NCBI GenBank assembly: GCA_008694505.1
Contig: VZDJ01007753.1
Location: 28,005,643-28,069,642, forward strand
Length of the DNA: 64,000 bases
DNA from: Cyanoderma ruficeps
Taxonomy: Eukaryota > Chordata > Aves > Passeriformes > Timaliidae
Direction: 5' to 3'
The notes under the pieces are model-generated. The model saw only the letters and a program-made list of their open reading frames with translations. It was not told the origin of the DNA and searched no databases. Shown piece after piece: positions 27,131 through 40,400 of this stretch. Each line of letters begins with the position of its first letter. The first letter of the stretch is position 1. The translations under genes were made by a program, and so were the position numbers.

Positions 27131-30100
27131 AATGAAATCTGGGCCACAAGAATCTGCAATGATTTATGCACATGCTTCATGACACATACTTTAACAAAAT
27201 CCTTTTAATAATTTTCAGTGAGTAATTGCTTCATGAAAATTATATCCTCTGCCTCTCCCTCATTTGTTTTTGGAAGTGGCAGTTTCATTCTGTGAAACTT
27301 AAAGAAAACTTTCAACTTGAGACATTCCCAAAAGACACAACTCTTAAGGCAGATATATAGAAACAAAAATGTGCAACAGGAGGTTTATTTTTTAAGATCC
27401 CTTCCTCCTTAGGTCCAAGGATGCATGCTAGTCTGCAAATCAATCAGGCTGCATCAGGAATAGGGATGCTGAAGGTGGTGCTTAACACACAGAAGAAATT
27501 AAATGCGGTCATGTGGCCCATGTTACTGAAGAGACATTATTAGGGACTGTGCAACTTACAGTTTCCTGAAGGTTAATGGTTTTAAATTCAGACATATTCA
27601 ATGCATATTGGAGATAATAATAGTGTATGTTGCTCAGTGGGCCATAACTTGAATAAAAACTCTTAGGTCAGCTTAAAACAATTTTATGCTATACTTCTAA
27701 CCACCATAGAATTGTGCACACTCTATTTTGCATTAAACAATTTACGTTCACATCTGTCACATATTACTTGTTGCCTCTTTTCCCCTTTCCCTGAGGGGAG
27801 CTTCTTGTTCTGACAGCACCTTGTTGTCTGTACTTCCGCCTAGCTCTTGATTTATAAAGGAATAATCACAAAAATACAGTAAATTAATTTCTAATTTTGA
27901 TATTTCACTTTTATTGACTGTGCCTATGGAGGAAGAAGTTAAGAAAATACTACTAGCAAATTGAGTAAGAGAAAGAAGAGATCTACCTGATTACTAAAGC
28001 ATCACCTGCTTTTAACACCCTGTTTTTGCTAAAGAAATGCATAATTGGATATGATGGATAAGAACTGTAATTATCTTCCTCAAAGAGCTCTGCCATTAGT
28101 TATCAGCTGGCCAAACTGATATGCTGAACCATAAAGACTGACTGTTAAAGACTGAGAAGTTTCGGTTAATTTATGGCACATACAGAGGAGTTCAGCAGGA
28201 AAATGCTTTTTAATGGACAATCAGATGACAAACACTCTCATTAGGAGATGAATCTTTGATGACTGATACTCATCTCTACTCTAACAGGCACTAAAATGCA
28301 ACAGACACACTTAAACTCTAAACAATATTACAATTTTATGTAAATACAAAAAGCAGCGATTAAATTAAACATGAATAGACTGAGCATGTTAATTGTAAAT
28401 AATGAAAATTAAATACTCAATCCTGTGTGCAGGTGGTAATAATAATTTACCTTGTGAACTTTTTTTGTGTCAGATTTTTTCAAATTCACAGCTAACTTGA
28501 ACTTTGAAAAAAGAAGAGCTAGGCATTGCTTGACAAGCTGAATTAATGTGTCTATCAGCATTAAGCCCTTGCAGCACAGTGACATCTCTCCAGTAGGTAA
28601 ACTGCCTCTGAGACTAATGTGTCTTCACTTATTAGTTCACTCCTCTATGGCTAAGGTCTGAAGTACCAGGGGATACAAATGGTCTTGTCTATAAAATAAT
28701 TTAAGGCCTGCTGTAATACACAATGGAAAACAGAGAGAGCAAGGTCTTGTCAAAATGCAAAATCAACAGAGAGTGTCAGGAGGCTGAGTTTGCTGTCTGT
28801 AATGTGATCCTTCCACACACCATAATCTCCATTTTATTTTGCCTAATGAGGCAGGAGTTAAAACAGTTGGCCTGATCAAACTCAGATGGCAGCCCTAAAG
28901 GATGAGCCCCCTGCTGCACTCGTGTCCCGACACCCTTTGTTACCTCCAAGTGAGCTGAGACCAGGCTCTGAACCATGTAAATAGGAGGCTTCCAGGTTAA
29001 TGAAAAGCTGCAACACCCTTCTGTATCAGGACAGAAGGTTATGCTTTTCTAATCCAAAGAAAGTTTCATGAACCTCAGTAATAAAGTTTAATGAATGCTG
29101 GTCATTTTGAACCTTGCAAATAGAGACTGGACAAAAGGTAATATTTTCCTTTAAAAAAGTGCCTTATTCTAAAAGCACAGGTCAGCACATATTATTAGAA
29201 TAACATGAACTTGTTTTCTTATGACAAATTCAAATATATCAATTAAAAAGAGATGTCTTGGGAAAAGGTAGTTAATAGTTTTTATGAACTGATGTTTTTA
29301 TTAGGTGATGGCATGTTTGCTGTTTCATTTCATTACTTATCTGCCAAAGAGTTTCTTTCAACACCAAATCAGAATCTACATGCTACAATCGTGTAACACA
29401 TTCAACTTCAGTCCATTTGCTCCAGCTGTTGACACAGATAAATCTTTAGCAGTGAGCAAAACATAAAAATTGTCTGCATTATCTTTCATCATGTAACATA
29501 ATTTGCAGACTTTTACACAAAGGAAATAAAAATTGGAATCACCAAGTGTACTCCTACATGTCACTTGAAAACGAGACTGTGTTGGATACTATGTCTATGG
29601 TATCTGCAGAGAGGTACAGAGAGCCAAGGAGTGTTAATTTGGGTTTAGTGAGTGCATAGGTTCTGTTCAATTTTGAATGTGATGGACAGGGGGTTATATC
29701 TGCTCTCAAAAGATCACATAGATAAAGACAGTGGATAGGGTATACATAAAAGTACCTCAATGTGACTCTGGTGTTTCATTAATAAGTTTGAATACATTTC
29801 TGAATGCCCAAATGTTTTCTAACAGATGCATTCCATATAATAAAAATTTTCATACTAACACAGACAACACAGTAAACTGAACAAGCAAGACATTGACACC
29901 TGCACAGTCAAAAAAATACATGTATAGTTCATGCTTGGCTTGTACATTTACATTATTTTAATTCTACTGAAAATTTATATTTTATCTGCCATAAAGAAAA
30001 ATGTGAGTGGTTTCACATTTGTAATGTTTTAGGTTTATCTCCTGTGTGGTTATTAATTTGTTACTTAGACCATGTTCCAATTTTGTGTTCAGATTTCACT

Positions 30101-31226
30101 GGGCTATTTTTTAGCCTCTTTTTCCTTTCCTCAGTGAGGCACTTGCAACACCACTTTTCATACATTCCAGTAATCAATTTCAAAGCCATTCATCAGGATT
30201 TCAGAAGCCACTAGAAAAATTAGATACATGTGCTCAGTGTAAATGGGAGTGCAATGATTTATGACACAGGTCATTCGAAAAACCCACGAGTTCTTCTCCA
30301 GTGACATGCCAGAAATCACAACTATTACTGGAGGGCTGTGATCTGTTTATTATACAGCTTATGGGAGGTGTGCCATGTCTAATTCATTTTTAATGTGTTA
30401 CATTTTTTCTGGTTGATTTCTGAAAACAAGATTTACAGTTGTTTAGAGTTTGACAAGAACAGTAAACTGCTGGTTTAGTTAATACATTTTAAAATTGATT
30501 GATTAAACTATTGGCCTGTTTGCACTCAGTGTTCAAGCTATGAAGGCAGCACTGTTTTAATTGCAACTACAGCAGTCAGCAGTTCCGTAAATCATGTGTT
30601 ATGCATCCCAAAACAGGGATGAAAAAACCACAGATGCTTAACCTAACTGGCAGGAAAGAAACTAAATTCCTGCTTTCTATTCCGCTTACAAAAGGTGGCA
30701 ATCACAATTTAAAAATAAAAGGTATTTCCAGAATCCCATTATCCCATTTACCTGCTCAAAGGAAGAGATGAGTATGTTCCTGAATCATCCAGCTCACAAA
30801 TCTTTCTCATTGCATCTGCTGGTAAGGTACTTAGATGAGAGTGACAAAGCAGCTCTGCCACACACAGCACAAATCAAATGAGGTTTTTCATGGTACTCAC
30901 CACAGCAAAAGAGCCAGTGGAGCTTTTTACTGCTTTGGTATTGGCACAATTTCTAACCTCCAGTTAAGGGTAAGCTTATAGAAAGTATTAACTCAGTAGT
31001 TTCTAACACAGATGCAGACGTGGCTTTATCAAGAACATAAGAGCATTGTAGTCCTCAATGCTACTTCCCACAGCATACAACTGTGTTTGCATGACAGCAG
31101 CACTTCTGCAGAGCTGCACCACGAACATTCAGGCAGAGGGCATCAGAGGCCATTGTCCCCTGGATGTCCAGAGTAAGTCATGCCTAGCAAGACTCTCAGA
31201 GAGAGATACCGCAGTGGTACTGAGGG

Positions 31227-31246
31227 GCTCTGCCTTTAGGCAGAGC
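31227..31246. repeat. Inverted repeat, 9-bp arms
   Basis: GCTCTGCCT (31227-31235) and AGGCAGAGC (31238-31246) are exact reverse complements with a two-base spacer. It lies at the end of the 69-codon frame 31058-31267, which I do not regard as a gene. No role can be assigned. Confidence 0.75.
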
Positions 31247-32564
31247 AGGATCTGTCCTAAACTCTAGCAGTCATGTACAGCCTGCTGGAATTAGATATGC
31301 ACTAAAGCAGAACCCTTGCATACATTTTAGGTACTTAAGCATTACTCATTTTATTTACCTTAGTTATCTTTTATTCCACTGCTGAATTTAAGTCAGCCAT
31401 CTAGGCTCCCTGCAGAATCAGTGCAGAGACATGCATTGCCAAAGGTCAATTCATTCCATGTCCCCAAAATGGGTATTAAGGACTAATGGAACTACCTGTC
31501 CTGCATAGTTGTTCCACTCTTTCCCTAGACTACAGACAAAGCTGTCTATCTTTGATACACTGCCAAGGCTCAAGCAAGTGACCTGAAAGAAGGGGGGCAC
31601 ACTTGTCAATGGTCTGCTTTCTTATTTGGCCGTTTGCATTTTCAACAGTAGCAGGGGGGTTTCACATGAAAATACAATCAACTTTTCAAAGTAGAGAGTA
31701 GATCACTTAAATTTGACAACAAGCTGTCATCATGTGTCCCCAGACTCCCACAAACATATCCTCAGCATAACTGGAGGTGTCCCAAAATTCTGTGGATGTC
31801 ACCACAGGAGCAGCACTGGTGAAATTTGGATAGGTAGTCCCCTTCACTCTGCTCTTTTTGTCTACAAGACTGCAATGCCTGAGGTGGGCTGTGCTCCTTG
31901 GAATTGGGAAGTAATCCAGACTGGAGGATGACAAGGAAAGGAGGAGGAGGTCTAGGATAAGGGCAAGGCACAGAAGAAAGTTCACAGAAGAAAGATGGCA
32001 GACTCAGCATGTCAATGTCTTGAGCAAACATGTGATGAACAAGCAGTTACAATAAAATCATACTCTTCATATATTATCACTGGACTTGTTCACAATTTAT
32101 GATTGTGGAAAAAAACCCCTCGGTTTGTGCAGAAAATCTTAGGTTGTGGAAAACAGAGACTAAATTAAAAAATGCTTGATGAAAAAATGCAGCATAATTA
32201 GATGTCAATATGTATTTTGCTTAATCTCAGATGAGCACCCATGAAACATAAAATTATTGAAATTTAGTTCATTAAGAACTAAAAACAAGAGTTGTAAGTT
32301 GATTAAAAAGTAATGTCAGCTGCAACCAGGAGAAAGTACTTTTTCTTAATTTTATGGGTCCACTCTGTAGCCAGCTTGGCCTTTTTGTGTTTTGCTTCTG
32401 AGCATCCCAACATTTTTTTCCCCACAGTTCTTCCTTTAAGACCTGAGCTGACTTCACATGTCTACTCCTAGTGGCTCTCCTCCCTCCTGAAAAATATCAG
32501 GGAAGAGCAGCCTTGTACAGGCTCAGGAAGGTCTACAGGTCCTGAGAAAGGAATCTACAGTGAG

Positions 32565-32831
32565 ATTGTGCTAAAATAAAAAGAGAATCTGAGCAGGACA
32601 AGAGGAGGCAGGAGTCTGGGGGCAGTAGGGAAGAAGGGAGTGAGCTGTGGAAGAAGATCTGTGCCAGAGAAAAGAAGAGGGTCTGCACACCCAGAACCAC
32701 ACTGTGCTGTGGTCTCCACCATGGACTGAAACACCCTGGGTTAAATTTTAGCCTTTGTAAATTTAGGAGCCTAGTGGGAGGAAAGAGAGAGTGAGTGAGA
32801 AGGTGAGAAATAGAGGATGAGAAAGAAAGAA
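32565..32831 (+). other. Purine-rich strand-asymmetric patch
   Basis: A long stretch has A/G predominance on the plus strand, including GGGAAGAAGGGAGTGAG and GAAAGAGAGAGTGAGTGAG. The complementary C/T-rich strand explains the 117-codon minus frame at 32533-32886, whose product is Ser/Leu/Phe-rich (LLTHSLFPPTRLL, SSLPSSLLPPDS). I treat that frame as a compositional artefact. Confidence 0.55.
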
Positions 32832-33292
32832 CAATCTTACCTATGGCCCACAAAATCTGTTTAAGCCCACAGTCAAAACGTTTCACAGCAATATGTGGGA
32901 CAACTTTATACCAGTACAGTGAAACACTGAAATGGGTTCACCTATATCTTGACCATTTCCACAATCCCATTCCATTTGTCCCTTCTCTGCCATTCTTTCA
33001 AAAGACTACAAAGTGGAGCAGAATATGACACACAGTCATAATTAAAATTCATATTAAAATGCTCAGGTACTGTAACACTGTAGCTTTCATATGCAATATC
33101 TGCAGACTTAATTAAATGCAAGGAAAAATATATCAAAGTAACTTAATGATAAAGTGCAAGCCACTACTGAGTGTACAAAAATTACTCATTTGTTCTTGAT
33201 CCAAAGAGACCACAACTTTGCAATACATTTTGGATCAAAGGTCAGAAAATTTAGTTCTGTATGCAAAATACAATTTAAAAAAATCTTTTTTA

Positions 33293-33366
33293 TTTTGGTT
33301 GGGGTTTTGTTGCTTTGTTTTGTTGGATCATGGTATTTTTGTTTGTTTGTTTTTGGGTTTTTTTAT
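33293..33366 (+). repeat. Low-complexity T/G-rich tract
   Basis: The tract is built of TTTG, TTTTG and GTTTGTTT units with a few interruptions. It is simple-sequence DNA lying about 250 bases left of the solo LTR. Confidence 0.65.
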
Positions 33367-33612
33367 TGTAGTTTGAGACAATAGGATTTATCACCTGGAA
33401 AGAGAAAGACAAATCTGGTATTTATTGGATTTTACACAAATGGCAAGACTTTATTTGCTGGCACATCAGACCAGAGGAAGGTAAAGTGAAGAGACTGTGA
33501 AACATGAGTCAGGATTTAAATAGATAGGTTTTCCAAAGATACTTACTTTAATTACTATTTTATCTGTGAAGTATAGTCAGTGCTAGTATCTTTGACCAGA
33601 AGACTTTATTAG

Positions 33613-34165
33613 GTTGGTTTAACCCCAGGCAGCAACCAAACCCCACACAGCCTCTTGCTCACTTCCCCACCAGCGGGACCAGGGAGAGAATCAGATAAAA
33701 TTCATGGGTTGAGATACAGACAGTTTAACAGAGAAAACAAACACCACACACACAAGCAAAACAAACCAAGAAATAGATTCCCTGCTTCCCATGGCAGGCA
33801 GGTGTTCAGCCATCTCCAGGAGAGCAGGGTCCCATCACACATAATGGTGTCTTGGGTAGACAAACACCACCACTCCAAATAACTCCTTTCCCTCTTTTCC
33901 CCCATCATTTTACATACTGAGCATGGTCTGTCCCTTTGGTCAGTTGGGGTCACCTCCCCTGGCTGTGTCTCCTCCCAGCCTCCTACGTATCCCAAGCATC
34001 CTTGTCAACATGGCAGTAAAAGAAGCAGAAAAGGTCTGGACTCCGTGTAAGAACTGCCCAGCAATAACGAAACCATCTCTCTACTATCAACTTTGTGTTC
34101 AGCACAAATGCAGAGCAGACACATACCAGCCACTGTGAAGAAAATTGCCCCAGCCAAAATCAGCA
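33613..34165 (-). mobile_element. Solo LTR of an avian endogenous retrovirus (ERVL-like), decayed
   Basis: The interval matches a widespread avian LTR that I recognise from several fixed phrases: TTTAACCCCAGGCAGCAACC at the right end of the element, CATCTCCAGGAGAGCAGGG in the middle, CCCTTTGGTCAGTTGGGGTC further along, and CCAGCCACTGTGAAG plus CAGCCAAAATCAGCA at the left end. Read on the minus strand it begins TGCTGATTTTGGCTGG. The TATA-box region is decayed (minus-strand TATGTAAAA at about 33909-33917), and the poly(A)-signal region near 33722-33727 also looks decayed. No gag, pol or env sequence flanks it, so it is a solo LTR left by recombination between two LTRs. The six bases on each side, TATTAG (33607-33612) and TAATAG (34166-34171), may be an imperfect target duplication. 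The minus-strand 97-codon frame (33702-33995) inside it is not a viral protein. TguLTR5-like is my best family guess. Confidence 0.8.
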
Positions 34166-37100
34166 TAATAGGAGTTACAAGTATATTTTCACACCTTGTC
34201 TCCCACAATTAAAAAGTTTGAATCATGTAAGCACAACTATATCGAGACTTAAAGCTACTGTTTTAAAATCTTAACTCTGCTGTCAAGGCCCTAAAGAAGG
34301 CTTGGATTTGCGTGCAAATCAAAGATACAGCAGAATTCAGTAGCTCCCTAGAGACAGAACCTTTTCTAAACTAGTCAAGAGAAGATTTAGAGCACATAAG
34401 CTCCTGCAACAATGACAACCACAACCACAGCATGCACTCTACTCTGTATGATGTGTCATGTACACTGCACAACTCCACCATCTCTGTTTCTGTTGTATTC
34501 TTTTATTTTTTTTTGCAATATTCCTGGCTACGCCACCCACTATGTGATTCTGATAGAATGGACTAGGGATGGACTTTCAAAAGAAAAGCTTCTAAAATTA
34601 GCTCAGGAACCTTGTGGGAGTATTGCCCATAATTGGATTTGATTTTAAGATGCTTCCTCTTCTGGTTTTAGTTAAGCTTAGCTAGCTGTTCTAGAAAGAG
34701 TGATTCAGAAAACAGGTACTTTCATCTTAATTGCCAAAATAAAAATTCCTTCCAGAAAGGGCATTTACCCACAACTGCCATGCACATGCCTTTTTAGCAC
34801 AGCTGATTTTAGCTCTTTCAGTGGCTTCCTTGAAGATTTAAACTCTTTCAATGCTTCCTCCATAAAGTTAACCAGCAATGTTTCAAAAAAATTAGGGGAA
34901 GAAGAATAGGATAATCCCATTGTTGTACATACATAGCAATTTATGACAGAATAAAACCTTAATAACAACAACTGAAAGCATACTAAAGACACGTCTAACA
35001 ACACTGTTAGGGATAAACACCAGAAGTACCAGACCTTTGTTTAAAACATACCACAGGAAGTATATTCACCAGTTGGAATTTATGAACATTGAGTGCTTAT
35101 TTAAAACATTAACCTGTCTAAGGCTATTGTGAAGTGACCAAAAAGCACATATAGCTTTCTGCACTTGCAGAAAGACTACAGGAGAAAGGAATAAAATTAA
35201 TTACCCATTTTCAAATTTTCCTCAAACTCTAACATATTTCAAAATTGTGAATCGATACAATAATTTTGTATTTTCATTACTTTGATTTTCTATCCTTTAT
35301 CTAAAATATATTCTAAACATTCTCTGAGTATACTATTTCCTGCATCTCTACCAAAAGCACACGCTTTACAGTGGGAAGGAAAATCCAAAATACCCAGTCC
35401 TACACATGAATGATACGAAGATACAGTATCTACAAAACTTTCACTACTGATATTTGTCTGTTCTTATAATTCTGGACTCCAAAACACCAGGGAAGAAAGT
35501 ACAAGCGTTGAACACTATATGCAAGTCTAACATGTAAGATGGGTGGAATTCTTGTTTTTAACAATGATCTCAGAAAAAGCAAAATGCTGTTGTTAGGATA
35601 AGCACTGATCATCACTGATGATCATGAGGTATCCCAAGTTAAAGCCACATGGACTTGCTGACCCGAGATCTATGAAAGCATTTCAGACTCTGTCTTGAAA
35701 ATCTACCACAAGCAGTGAAAGAACTCTAGTGCAGTATCTTCATAGCTTCATGCAAAAGCTCTTGATCCTTGGATGGCGCAGTGAAGACCAGCAATATGGG
35801 AGGAGATTTTCTTTTGACACTTGTTAAGCAATGAAGAGGGATATGAAATGGTGTTAAAAACAGGACTCTACTGTTTGAAGGGAGTACAGGTGATGCTGAA
35901 ACACACAAAGACTATAGTCAGTGTCTGCAGTCACCAGGCCAGATTCAGCACCCCAAGGGGCAATGGTAACTTTTGGAGGAGTAAAACCGATTCAGATTTC
36001 TTTTTCCTTACATTTCAACTAAAATGAGATCCAGCTAAAAGACTCAAGAATACTAATTTGGAATTACTCTCAAGGGCCACAGTTGCAGTGTCAGCTCAAT
36101 CTCTGGCACTTGGACATATTACACACGTGCCACACAGACAGGAGGTTCAGGAATACAGCATATACAGTGCCAAAAAATAAAGGAATTCTGTATCTTGAGT
36201 ATGCATGGTTCTGCACCTGCAGCATAGATGCACACACAGCAATCATTTTAAGAATGGATTCATTAGATGCATAATTAATTTTTTTTTAAATTCCTGTGAG
36301 GAGAAAAATGTGCTTCTATCTAGTTATCTTGATTAAAAGGAGTTGTAGTTATTGAAGAAATGAGAGGCAGGGTATTAGTGGCTACAGTATTCACAATAGG
36401 ATCTGCCAGAGACAAAATCAATTCTTGCTTTTTTACAATGCAGTTTGTAGCTGAACCATGTGCACATGCTGGAGGAATGAGCTTATTTGGAGCTCATATT
36501 TTAGTCTTGCCTAGAACACTTTCTGAGCTTTGAATAAAGGATTATGCCAGGAGACTCAGAGGTCAAGGCATCTGTGAAGGTTTTGAGAAAGTCAAGTCCA
36601 AGTCTGACATCTGATTCAGGAAGGAGGAAGTGGAACACATTCTCTCACTTCATAGCTATGTGCTATGATGGTGACGTTATTGTCTATTCCAGATCAGAGT
36701 TCCCTCTGTCAACTTTACCTTGAAATTAAGAATTTATTGCATGATTTCTTCAGAGATATTTAAATATGTAATTAAATACACATAGTAAATTACGTTAATT
36801 TCACAGAAATATTTCCCTAATGGCTTTGAAGTTTTTAATTGAGTCTCTGGATTAGCACCTGAATACTCAAGGAACACATGACTGCTGCTGAGTCCATCAT
36901 ACTTTTACTTCAGTGACCATGAAAATGAGGACAAGTAGATCAAACTATGGTGAGCTTCTGTTTAACTACATGACGGAAACCAGCACAGCTGGAGTCAATT
37001 CTTAGCAAATTGATCAGAATTCCTTTACTTTAACTACAGCTTAACTAATAAATAGACTTTCATAATTTTCTGCAATCAATCTAAATGTATCTTAAAAATT

Positions 37101-37410
37101 AGTGAAACAACTGATCTTGATATGTTCACTAAATGTTAAGTATATGATGTTGAAGAATTTTGTAGCTTATCTTTCTGCCAATTGGGAAAAGAATAACTAT
37201 CTGTAATAAAAACTTGTTAACTAAGTAAACTCTGTACAAGGTGAATGTTCATAATTCATTTCCTATGTAACAAAACCGGTGCTTTTTTCTTTTTCAAAAT
37301 TTAGTATTTACTTTTGTTACCATGTATTCTGGATTTTTGTTTGTTTGTTTAAAGACATTTCTGTATCAACTTCTGGAACTAATAGTAACTACTATTTGGG
37401 AGAGGGGAAT
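34166..37410. other. Non-coding AT-rich DNA
   Basis: No gene recognised. A 19-bp palindrome at 35606-35624 is listed separately. Frames of 60-79 codons occur on both strands without splice context or domains. The flank immediately right of the LTR begins TAATAG, a possible target-site copy. Confidence 0.55.
35606..35624. repeat. Perfect 19-bp palindrome
   Basis: TGATCATCA (35606-35614) and TGATGATCA (35616-35624) are exact reverse complements around a single C. The two arms each contain TGATCA-type words (TGATCA, GATCA). It may be chance or a dimeric binding site. Confidence 0.8.
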
Positions 37411-37470
37411 AGTTTCTTGGGAAGTAGTTTCTTGGGGAGTAGTATCCTGGGGAGTAGTTTCTTGCCCAGT
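37411..37470 (+). repeat. 15-bp minisatellite, four copies
   Basis: Four contiguous units occupy exactly 60 bases: AGTTTCTTGGGAAGT, AGTTTCTTGGGGAGT, AGTATCCTGGGGAGT and AGTTTCTTGCCCAGT, followed by a partial AGTTTT. Because 15 is divisible by three, two overlapping plus-strand frames here give repeated peptides (SSFLG-like in one, VVSWG-like in the other). The frames are only 62-67 codons long, begin in T-rich DNA and are not otherwise protein-like. The repeat is the real feature. Confidence 0.95.
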
Positions 37471-40400
37471 AGTTTTCACTGAAAATTTGAAAAAACTGTA
37501 TACATGTTGATGCTCTTCTTCTGCCATTTTTTAAAGTAAGCAAACTTCATACAACAATCCAGACATTTCCCTGGATGGATCTGTTTATTTTAAGGAGTTT
37601 TTCAAGTATTCTGTGAACAGGACAATCTTGAGCTCCCTTTGAACGTAACAGGCACTTGGAAGATCTAATGAAAATACACTCTTTAACAATGTAATTGATC
37701 TGGCTTTCACCCCTTTTTCATGATTATTTCTGCAGTTACAGACTGGCAAAATCTGAAAGTAATAGAAACGTCTTATTTACTAAAACAAATGAATACATTG
37801 AACTTTTTTTTTCCCCTGCCTAAAAGCCCATGTTGCAGTCCCTCCTAAGGGAAAAAAAATAACAAGAAAAAGATGGAGTTTGAACTTAAAGCAAACATAA
37901 AAGCTTTATTCACAAAAAAAAAAGTCAATTACACAACCCAATTTGTTTTCACCAGCAACCAAAGGAAAGCCTGGTTAGGATGTTGCAAGATCCAAACACC
38001 TTGGATCTACATGTTCTACCAAAGTTTATATTATAGCTATTTCTGAGAAACAAACTAACAATTAGAGACACCTGTTAAAAGGGCCTGCGCTCTGTTCACA
38101 CTTCATGTAGTATCTTAAAGTGACAGCATATTAAAATGTCAGCGCAACTCTTTTCCATTACAGAAGTATTTTTAACAACAGAAACTGCAATTAAATTGTC
38201 TGCTCCTAAGTACTTGTATATGACTTGCTTAGCAAAAAGTACTACAGTACACTGGTGTAGAACAGAAAACTACCAAATATATAAATTTTAATACCAGAAA
38301 AAACACAATGACAAAAAACATAGACAGAAAAAAAAAATAATAGTTAGATTAACCTTCCCCCACATTTTTTGGTACTTATTAAGCACACAATATGTTTCTT
38401 CTAAGATAGCTTTTCAATTTTAGGTGTATAGGCCAATATTATAAGATAAATATTGCAGACAAAATAAATACAACCATGCCGAAATTATTCAAAACTTTAC
38501 ATTTAATTATGTGCCCACTGTACAACTTGCAATGAAACATTCTTTGACTTTGATCCCTCCAGCATAGAAATATGTGTCTAACTCATGTCAGAAGTCCCTG
38601 AGTGAGAACTAAGCCACATTATGGACCATAACTGAGAAACAGAGCAAGATAAGCACCTTCAGACTATTCCTACAGATCCTTTTTATGGGTATCAAGCATA
38701 TAGTGAAGATGCATTTACAGCTCCTTCACTGCTAAATAAAGTTGAAGAAAAATTACAGTTTGATGAAGGGGATTGCTTGGGGAAAATTCACTTTAAAAAC
38801 CTATTGTTAATTTAGAAAAAAATTCCAACAAATATGAAAGTTTAGAGTTATCAAAATTGAATTTCTAACAAAACCTAGTTTAAATATTCTGTCATGAGTT
38901 CAAGCCCATGCATGTGTCCAGAATAGTGCCTCTAAAACATTTCAGCTCCATTTCAATGTCCCATGGAGTATGAAGGGTGCTACACAGTCTAGTGGCAGGG
39001 CCTGAGGGAAAGGTGAAAAATCTGACTGTCACTTAGAAAAGTTGCACATTTCGTCATCTATTTAAAGTCAGAGACGGATATCACCCTGACCTTCCAAAAC
39101 GTTCATGTCATGCCAAACTATTCACCAATATTGGGTTTACTAAACTGGTTATTCTGAGCTACAAGACTTTGTGGAATAGATTTAACAATACTATAATCAA
39201 GGGTAAATTACTTTTACCCACATGACCAACATGTTGCCCCAGGTTAGCACTTTGTAGCAGAAGGAACAAAATGAACCATCCCTAGGCATTTTTCCTCACA
39301 GGCTTAGTTTTAACAGAAGTAACATAAAATACAAGTCTTTAAGCTGCATTTCATGGAAAGTCACAACATTTTCATCTGTATCACTTCTGCAGTTTCCCAC
39401 TAGCTTCCAAAGCAGCAGCTTCATCATTTTGAAATCTGAAAATTTACTGAAAATTATGACTGATGTGTTTTCAAAAGACATCTTCTTCTAATATATTTGT
39501 CTTTGTTTTCTGAAATATGTCTCATCAAAACTTTAGCTGACCAAATTTTTGTTTATTCTAAGTTTTAATATGCTCTGGATAAGAATCCTGGTTTATTTTT
39601 TAAATATGGAAGCATTCAAATACCAGTATTCAGGATATCTGTGTGTTCAGAAGGTAATTTGTCTTCAGACAAAAAAATAACCTCTTTCCAAAGGCTTCTC
39701 AATCACATCGTTCACATCAGATGAAATTTGGTGCAACTGCATAAATTATGTCTTCCAAGAGCACCTGCGAATTTGCCTTGTGCTGTAACATTTATGATTA
39801 TAACCTTATGATTTGTCACCCAAGACTCAAGTTTACATTATTCTTAAGCTATGTGATTAAAAGGGAGGAAGAACTGTGGGCCAAGCTTTTCAAAGCTGCT
39901 ATATGTATTTCCACTGCACTCAGGCTAGCCAAGAATCTTGGAACTGTTGTAGCCCCAGCACACACAACAACTCTGTTCTAATTGGTGCAGAATTCCTATT
40001 AGTCACAAGGGTCTGTACTGGCAGCCACAAAAAGCTGGATTTTAAAAGACATTCTGACCATTGATTTCTTTCCAGAATTACCTACTCCCATATAAGAGTT
40101 TGTGAGGAACAGGTGAAGCAGAGTCATTAATGCACCTCTACACCATATACCACCTAAGGACTTCTGATTCATTAAGAAAATTTTCCAGTGCCAAAATCTC
40201 CCTCAATGAGCTGTCAGAATAGCATAAAAAGACAACAATAAGACCTTGCTCTATTTATTCAACTGCTCTAAATGCTTCTGCTGTATGAATTTATTCAAAG
40301 ATTGAAAAGTAAGTGGAAATGGCATCATTAGTGCATCTAATTGATCTCAAAATTTGGGTTGGCTACTCAAGGAAAGGTGTCTTGTAGCAGAATCAGCTGA

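Larger units (their letters stand above)
20555..33612. other. Non-coding DNA with small repeats
   Basis: Thirteen kilobases without a convincing gene. Present are a (GGCA)4 run, a 29-bp tandem duplication near 23807 and a hairpin at 31227-31246, each listed separately. Purine-rich patches lie at about 26890-27130 and 32565-32831. The segments 30420-30660 and 27900-28600 are low in simple sequence and might hold conserved elements, but this cannot be judged here. The many short frames on both strands lack splice context or domains. Confidence 0.55.

Noticed and set aside
32533..32886. 117-codon minus-strand frame as a gene
   Set aside because: It is explained by the purine-rich plus strand, which removes stops and yields a Ser/Leu/Pro-rich product without domains.
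33702..33995. 97-codon minus-strand frame inside the LTR as a protein gene
   Set aside because: It lies entirely within a recognised LTR, which is non-coding. No retroviral domain is present.
37279..37510. Repeat-containing small proteins encoded by the two frames over the minisatellite
   Set aside because: Both frames are short and begin in T-rich DNA. The peptide repeats follow from the 15-bp DNA repeat, not from evidence of coding.
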